This document shows, one piece after another, positions 60,087 to 64,000 of a stretch of DNA of 64,000 nucleotides. Every line of letters starts with the position of its first letter. The stretch's first letter is position 1. The stretch covers positions 248,001 through 312,000 of the forward strand of contig CAVQNQ010000006.1 of the NCBI GenBank assembly GCA_963714205.1, written 5' to 3'. The position numbers and the translations under genes are program-made. Under the pieces are notes generated by a model, which saw only the letters and a list, made by a program, of their open reading frames with translations, did not search any database and was not told the DNA's origin. Source of the stretch: CAVQNQ01 sp963714205 (GTDB lineage: Bacteria > Acidobacteriota > Terriglobia > Bryobacterales > Bryobacteraceae).

Positions 60087-61850
60087 ATGGAAGCCACAGG
60101 TCTGCCCACCCCGATCTTCTTCCCGCCGTTGTTGCCGAACGCTCATCATCCCTTAATCAAGCCCGTGGAAGCGACCCTGGAACGCTGGATGATGCCGCCG
60201 GACCTGGTGGCCAGCGTCCACTTGGCCAGCGTCCACACGGCCGCGGGATCGGGCAGCGGGCCGGCCTTTGCGCGGCGGCTCTTGGAATCCCTGGACATCC
60301 GTTTCGCGGTCGAGCCGCGCGATATCGAGCGCATTCCCGCGAAGGGGCCGGCGGTGGTGGTGGCCAATCATCCCTACGGCTTTGCGGAAGGCCTCATCCT
60401 CACGATCCTGCTGGGCATGGTGCGGCCGGATTTCCGAATTGGCGCCAATTCGCTGCTCTCCGCGGTGGATGCCATGCGCGGCCATCTCATCGCCATGAAT
60501 CCCTTCGAAACGCAGGGCGCGGTGGCGGAGAATTGCCGGGCTTTGCGCGCGTGCCTGGCCTGGCTGGGCCGGGGCGGACTGCTGGCCATGTTTCCCGCCG
60601 GAGAGGTGGCCCACCTGAGCTGGACCGAGCACGCGGTCACGGACCCGCCTTGGAAGCCGACCGCCGCGCGCCTCGCGATGCGCGCCCGATGCCCCGTCAT
60701 TCCGGTCTATTTCGAGGGCGCCAACAGCCTGTCCTTTCAGTTGGCGGGCGTGCTGCATCCCGGCCTGCGAACCATCAACCTTCCGCGGGAGTGCTGGAAG
60801 ATGCGCCGCAAGACGGTGCGGGTGCGCATCGGGGCGCCGATTTCTCCCGGCGTGCTGTCGGGGTGCGGCAGCCCGGAGCGCGCCAGCGATTATCTCCGCT
60901 CGCGCACCTTCTTCCTGGGCCATCGCCCGCAATCGTTGCGCGCTTTCTCGAAACCGGCGGAGATCTCCGAGGCGTCCGACGGGGCGCTCGGAGCCGGATC
61001 CGTGGCGAGCGAAGTGGCGGCCTTGCCGCCCGATCGCAGGCTTCTGGAAAATCGGGATTTCTCGGTATACCTGGCGAGCGCAGCGGAAATTCCGCTAACG
61101 CTCCAGGAAATCGGGCGGTCGCGCGAAATCGCTTTCCGCCAGGTGGGCGAAGGGTGCGGCAAGGAGTCCGACCTGGACTGGTTCGACGGCCATTACCAGC
61201 ACCTCTTTTTGTGGCACAAGGCCGACGCCCGGCTGGCCGGGGCGTACCGGCTGGCGATCACCACGGACGTGCTGCCGCGCTTCGGAACCAAGGGCCTGTA
61301 CACCAGCAAGCTGTTCCGCTACAAGCCGGAATTCTTCAAGCGCCTCGGCCCGGCCATGGAGTTGGGGCGTTCCTTCATCTGCCCGCGCTATCAGAAGAGT
61401 TACGCGCCGCTGCTGTTGCTGTGGAAGGGCATCGCGCGCGTGCTGGATCTCCGGCCGGAAGCCGCCGCTCTGTTCGGCGCGGTGAGCATCAGCCGGGATT
61501 ACTGCGCGGCTTCGCGCGGGCTGATCGCTAATTACCTCAAGCAACGCGCGTCGCATGACCTGGCTCGGCTGGTCCGGCCGCGCGTGCCGTACCGCGACCG
61601 CACGGCGCGCAACGCCTGGGTCAAACGACTGGCCGAACTCACCGCTGGCATCGAGGACCTTTCAGCTTCCATCTCGGATATCGAAGGAAACGGGAAGGGC
61701 GTTCCCGTGCTGGTCCGCCAATATCTGAAAGCCGGCGGCCAGTTGCTGGGGTTCAACATCGACCCGAGCTTCTCGGGCGTGCTGGACGCGCTGCTTCTGG
61801 TGGAGCTGAACAACCGATCCGCGGCCCTGGTGGAGCGGTGCAGAAACTGA
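60087..61850 (+). CDS. OlsF-like two-domain acyltransferase (aminoacyl-lipid synthesis)
   Basis: This 587-residue protein joins two acyltransferase parts. The N-terminal PlsC-like domain (about 80-260) has VVVANHPYGFAEGLIL, LAMFPAGEVAHLSW and PVIPVYFEGANSLSF. The C-terminal OlsB-like GNAT domain (about 320-540) has HYQHLFLWHKADARLAGAYR, YTSKLFRYKPEFF and ELGRSFICPRYQKSYAPLLL. In OlsF proteins the OlsB-like part N-acylates ornithine (or another amino acid) and the PlsC-like part adds the second acyl chain, giving phosphorus-free lipids. A short in-frame 15-base duplication (VHLASVHTA) lies at 60207-60236. The exact lipid is unproven. Confidence 0.82.
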   Translation: MEATGLPTPIFFPPLLPNAHHPLIKPVEATLERWMMPPDLVASVHLASVHTAAGSGSGPAFARRLLESLDIRFAVEPRDIERIPAKGPAVVVANHPYGFAEGLILTILLGMVRPDFRIGANSLLSAVDAMRGHLIAMNPFETQGAVAENCRALRACLAWLGRGGLLAMFPAGEVAHLSWTEHAVTDPPWKPTAARLAMRARCPVIPVYFEGANSLSFQLAGVLHPGLRTINLPRECWKMRRKTVRVRIGAPISPGVLSGCGSPERASDYLRSRTFFLGHRPQSLRAFSKPAEISEASDGALGAGSVASEVAALPPDRRLLENRDFSVYLASAAEIPLTLQEIGRSREIAFRQVGEGCGKESDLDWFDGHYQHLFLWHKADARLAGAYRLAITTDVLPRFGTKGLYTSKLFRYKPEFFKRLGPAMELGRSFICPRYQKSYAPLLLLWKGIARVLDLRPEAAALFGAVSISRDYCAASRGLIANYLKQRASHDLARLVRPRVPYRDRTARNAWVKRLAELTAGIEDLSASISDIEGNGKGVPVLVRQYLKAGGQLLGFNIDPSFSGVLDALLLVELNNRSAALVERCRN

Positions 61851-61851
61851 A

Positions 61852-62796
61852 TCAAGCCGGCTCGGCCTCAAACGTCAGCCGCAGATAGGATTTGGGCTGG
61901 AACTCGATACGCAAGGGGATCGGGCGCGGGTCCCCCTCTTCGATCCACAGGCGGAAATCCGTGGTCTTGCCCCCTTCTTCGCGGTGCAGGCGGCCCTCGA
62001 CGCGGAGCGCCTTTCCAGAGCCGCGGAGCAGGCCACGCGCGCGGAAGACGGCGGCAGCCTTGGGATCGGCGGCCGTCTCCACGCGGAGATGGTAGAGGCG
62101 GCCCGCGTAGACGTAACGCGTCTCTCCGCCGCCGGGATGGATCAGCAATTCGGCCAGCGCGTGCAGGAACGGCCGGACGGAGCCATCGGAAGGCGCTAAC
62201 GGGGCCGTTCTTCTGGGAACACCGGAGAGCGCCTGGCGCGCGCGTTGGATCAGCTCGCCGCTTCGGGCCGAAAGGCTCGCCGGAGCGATGAAGCGGGCAG
62301 ACGCCGTTTCCATGGAGCCCTCCGCGACGCGGCCCTCGATCGCCGAGTAGTCCACTTCGGCGGCCTTGGAATGCAGGGCTTTACGGGCATCTTCGGCGCT
62401 CTCTTCGGGGGACGAAGTCATCAGGCCGAAATAGATTGATTGCGGCGCGGCCAGCTCAGCCTGCTCGGAAAGCTCTTGAATGAAACCGAGCCGGTTCAAG
62501 CCGGCGGCGCGCTCCGGCAGCGAGCGTCCGTTGAATTCGAGCAGGCGCACGGCCCGCCCTTCCCCCTCCGAATCATGCCAGGCCGCGGATCCGTCGCCGA
62601 CGCCGGCGCGATGCAGCACGGGGATCGAAAACAGAAGCACCTGCGCATCGGCGCGATAACGCCGCTCGCCACCCGTGCCGGAGCTGGGCCGCGCTTCCCA
62701 GGTGAGCGACCCGGCGCCGCGCGCGAAACGCAGGGTCGCGGGGAACAGCAGGCCGGCGGCGCAAATCCGGCCGAAGTCGCGCCTTGTGAGATTCAT
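61852..62796 (-). CDS. Tat-exported protein, possibly DUF3108-like
   Basis: The start at 62796 (MNLTRRDFGRICAAGLLF) has AGGA nine bases upstream and a twin-arginine signal. The 314-residue protein is beta-rich. LLEFNGRSLPERAAGLNRLG, TRYVYAGRLYHLRVETAADP and the end IEEGDPRPIPLRIEFQPKSY, LTFEAEPA resemble DUF3108-type lipid-binding or outer-membrane-associated proteins. It converges with the OlsF-like gene. No enzyme motif is visible. Confidence 0.6.
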   Translation of the reverse strand: MNLTRRDFGRICAAGLLFPATLRFARGAGSLTWEARPSSGTGGERRYRADAQVLLFSIPVLHRAGVGDGSAAWHDSEGEGRAVRLLEFNGRSLPERAAGLNRLGFIQELSEQAELAAPQSIYFGLMTSSPEESAEDARKALHSKAAEVDYSAIEGRVAEGSMETASARFIAPASLSARSGELIQRARQALSGVPRRTAPLAPSDGSVRPFLHALAELLIHPGGGETRYVYAGRLYHLRVETAADPKAAAVFRARGLLRGSGKALRVEGRLHREEGGKTTDFRLWIEEGDPRPIPLRIEFQPKSYLRLTFEAEPA

Positions 62797-62881
62797 CACC
62801 AGCATCCTATTTGCACCTATTTGACCGTATAGTATGCCCGTCTGGGACGCCGCGTAAATAGAAGGGCGCCGGAAACTGTGC

Positions 62882-63451
62882 TTATGCGGGCTTACGGAAT
62901 ACCCGCCGGATGCCGGCGCCGGCGACCAGGACGGAATCCGCCAGCGCCGCCGGAAGACCACGGAAATCGGCGCCCAGGGTAGCCGCTCCCTCGCCGGTGA
63001 TGATGAATCCGCGCCGCATGAGCCCGAAATTCACGAGGGCCGAGCCTATCGTGCAGGTGACCGAGACGATCATCCCGCTCAAGATGTGCGTCGCCTGGCC
63101 CATCTTCAGCAGCGCGTATTCCAGGGTATGCGCCGAACCCGGCAACACGATGGCGACCAGCGTTCCCGCCAGCCAAACCGGGCGCGCCCGCCGGAAGGCC
63201 TGCATCAGCGATCCCCAGCACCCACCCAGGACGATGCGAAAAGCAATCTCGATACAGGCACCCCGCGCGGCGCCCGCCCCCCTGGGGATCACCACCGCAG
63301 CAAACAGCACTCCGCGGAAGGCCGCGCTCAAAAGGGCGGCTTTCCAGTTGAAATTGACGACGAAAAGGGTCCACGGATCCCGTAGAACCCGGGCCAAGGC
63401 CGACCCGATGGAGTCTTCGAGCGGATCACTTGGGCTGGAGTATTCGCGCAT
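62882..63451 (-). CDS. membrane protein of unknown function
   Basis: The start at 63451 (MREYSSPSDPLEDSIGSAL) has GAGGG upstream and overlaps the end of the glycosyltransferase gene by 26 bases. The 189-residue protein has about four hydrophobic segments (LLSAAFRGVLFAAVVIP, GTLVAIVLPGSAHTLEYALL, HILSGMIVSVTCTIGSALVNF). No family is recognised. Its overlap with the glycosyltransferase implies one transcript and perhaps an envelope role. Confidence 0.6.
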   Translation of the reverse strand: MREYSSPSDPLEDSIGSALARVLRDPWTLFVVNFNWKAALLSAAFRGVLFAAVVIPRGAGAARGACIEIAFRIVLGGCWGSLMQAFRRARPVWLAGTLVAIVLPGSAHTLEYALLKMGQATHILSGMIVSVTCTIGSALVNFGLMRRGFIITGEGAATLGADFRGLPAALADSVLVAGAGIRRVFRKPA

Positions 63452-64000
63452 AGCCCTCATAAACTTCGGTGAATACACGATCCCAGGATTGCCCTTCCAC
63501 CTGTTGCCGGGCCTGCATGGCCATGCGCCGCCGCAGCCCGGAGTTGAGCGCCAGCGCGACCGTGGCGCCGCAAAAATCCTCGTCGCTGGAGGCCACGAAG
63601 CCGCTGACCCCTTCGCGCACGATGAAACGCGGGCCGCCTTCGTTCATCACGATCGCCGGAACGCCCGAAGCCAGCGCCTCCTGCACCACGTTGCCGAACG
63701 TATCGGTGCGCGAGGGAAACAGAAACACGTCCAGATCGGCGTAAGCGCGCGCCAGCGGTTCGCCCGTGAGCACTCCCGTGAAGACCGCTTGTGGGAGATT
63801 CCGTTCCAGCCATTTCCGCTCGCTGCCCGAGCCCGTGATCTGAAACCGGAAACGGGTCATACCCGCGGAACGCAAGGCGGCCGCCACGCGGGGCAGCAGG
63901 CGCAGGTTCTTTTCCGGCATCAGGCGCCCCACGAAGCCCAGCACCAGCTCGTCATCGAGCCTCTCGCGGCGTTGCGGGTGGAACAAACGCGTATCGATGC
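63426..64000 (-). CDS. family 4 glycosyltransferase (partial, C-terminal part)
   Basis: The minus-strand frame is open to the window edge and reads IDTRLFHPQRRERLDDELVL, then VGRLMPEKNLRLLPRVAAAL, LPQAVFTGVLTGEPLARAYA, ADLDVFLFPSRTDTFGNVVQ, EALASGVPAIVMNEGGP and a helical end. These are GT-B family 4 signatures, including the E-x7-E motif near FGNVVQEALASG. It would transfer a sugar from a nucleotide donor to a lipid or glycan acceptor. The N-terminal acceptor domain lies outside the window. Confidence 0.9.
   Translation of the reverse strand, partial: IDTRLFHPQRRERLDDELVLGFVGRLMPEKNLRLLPRVAAALRSAGMTRFRFQITGSGSERKWLERNLPQAVFTGVLTGEPLARAYADLDVFLFPSRTDTFGNVVQEALASGVPAIVMNEGGPRFIVREGVSGFVASSDEDFCGATVALALNSGLRRRMAMQARQQVEGQSWDRVFTEVYEGYARILQPK

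Overview
The window looks like a high-GC Acidobacteriota chromosome, most likely the Bryobacterales/Solibacter group. This placement is inferred from gene content: a secreted SBBP-repeat protein with a Solibacter-type (TIGR03437-like) C-terminal domain, several Tat-exported sugar enzymes, an M14 peptidase, a ThuA-domain protein, and an acidobacterial-type secreted N-terminal domain fused to cytochrome c. No rRNA and no CRISPR array were seen. Two tRNA genes are present: Gln(CTG) and Ser(CGA).

Layout. Bases 1-5.7 kb hold a minus-strand phage head module: small protein, large terminase, portal, scaffold-like protein, P22-like coat. An IS110-family element sits between portal and scaffold and is flanked on both sides by strongly self-complementary DNA that may encode its bridge RNA. 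5.8-10.1 kb: membrane glycosyltransferase, asparagine-synthetase-type amidotransferase and a bactofilin. 10.3-15.9 kb: pseudokinase-SPOR protein, frameshifted diguanylate cyclase, PlsC acyltransferase, YkgJ-type cysteine protein, COG4299-type acyltransferase and hemerythrin. 16-24 kb: SBBP protein, then a hexuronate-type cluster (frameshifted enolase-superfamily enzyme, M14 peptidase, MFS transporter). 24.1-26.9 kb: an accessory insert with a zinc-ribbon protein and an Mrr-type nuclease. 27.1-33.0 kb: a complete SUF iron-sulfur operon, sufBCDSU-sufT-rrf2. 33-41 kb: TPR, ThuA and heparinase-like secreted proteins, an intergenic region with one or two structured RNAs, PfkB kinase, coiled-coil zinc-ribbon protein, outer-membrane barrel and frameshifted mutM. 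41-47 kb: hybrid histidine kinase, UDP-glucose dehydrogenase, ferredoxin and GalU. 47-56.7 kb: methyltransferase, cyclophilin, EamA transporter, aldo/keto reductase, cytochrome c fusion, YtxH-like proteins, RecX, thioredoxin-like ferredoxin, FAH-family enzyme and a LemA/nucleotidyltransferase/TPM cluster. 56.7-64 kb: tRNA genes, frameshifted mannonate dehydratase, DUF433 antitoxin with a decayed toxin, a membrane-lipid pair (MGDG-synthase-like glycosyltransferase and OlsF-like acyltransferase), two less familiar proteins and a partial glycosyltransferase.

How the genes connect. galU and ugd would supply UDP-glucose and UDP-glucuronate, possible donors for the glycosyltransferases. The MFS transporter, enolase-superfamily enzyme and UxuA-like enzyme fit uptake and dehydration of sugar acids. 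The SUF operon builds Fe-S clusters, probably under an Rrf2 regulator encoded at its own 3' end.

Caveat. Four otherwise well-preserved genes (diguanylate cyclase, enolase-superfamily enzyme, mutM, uxuA-like) are each broken by one-base indels, and a toxin remnant shows a fifth. Consensus sequencing error is at least as likely as true decay. The best candidates for something new are the zinc-ribbon/Mrr module (24.1-26.9 kb), the RNA locus at 36.77-37.17 kb and the structured flanks of the IS110 element.
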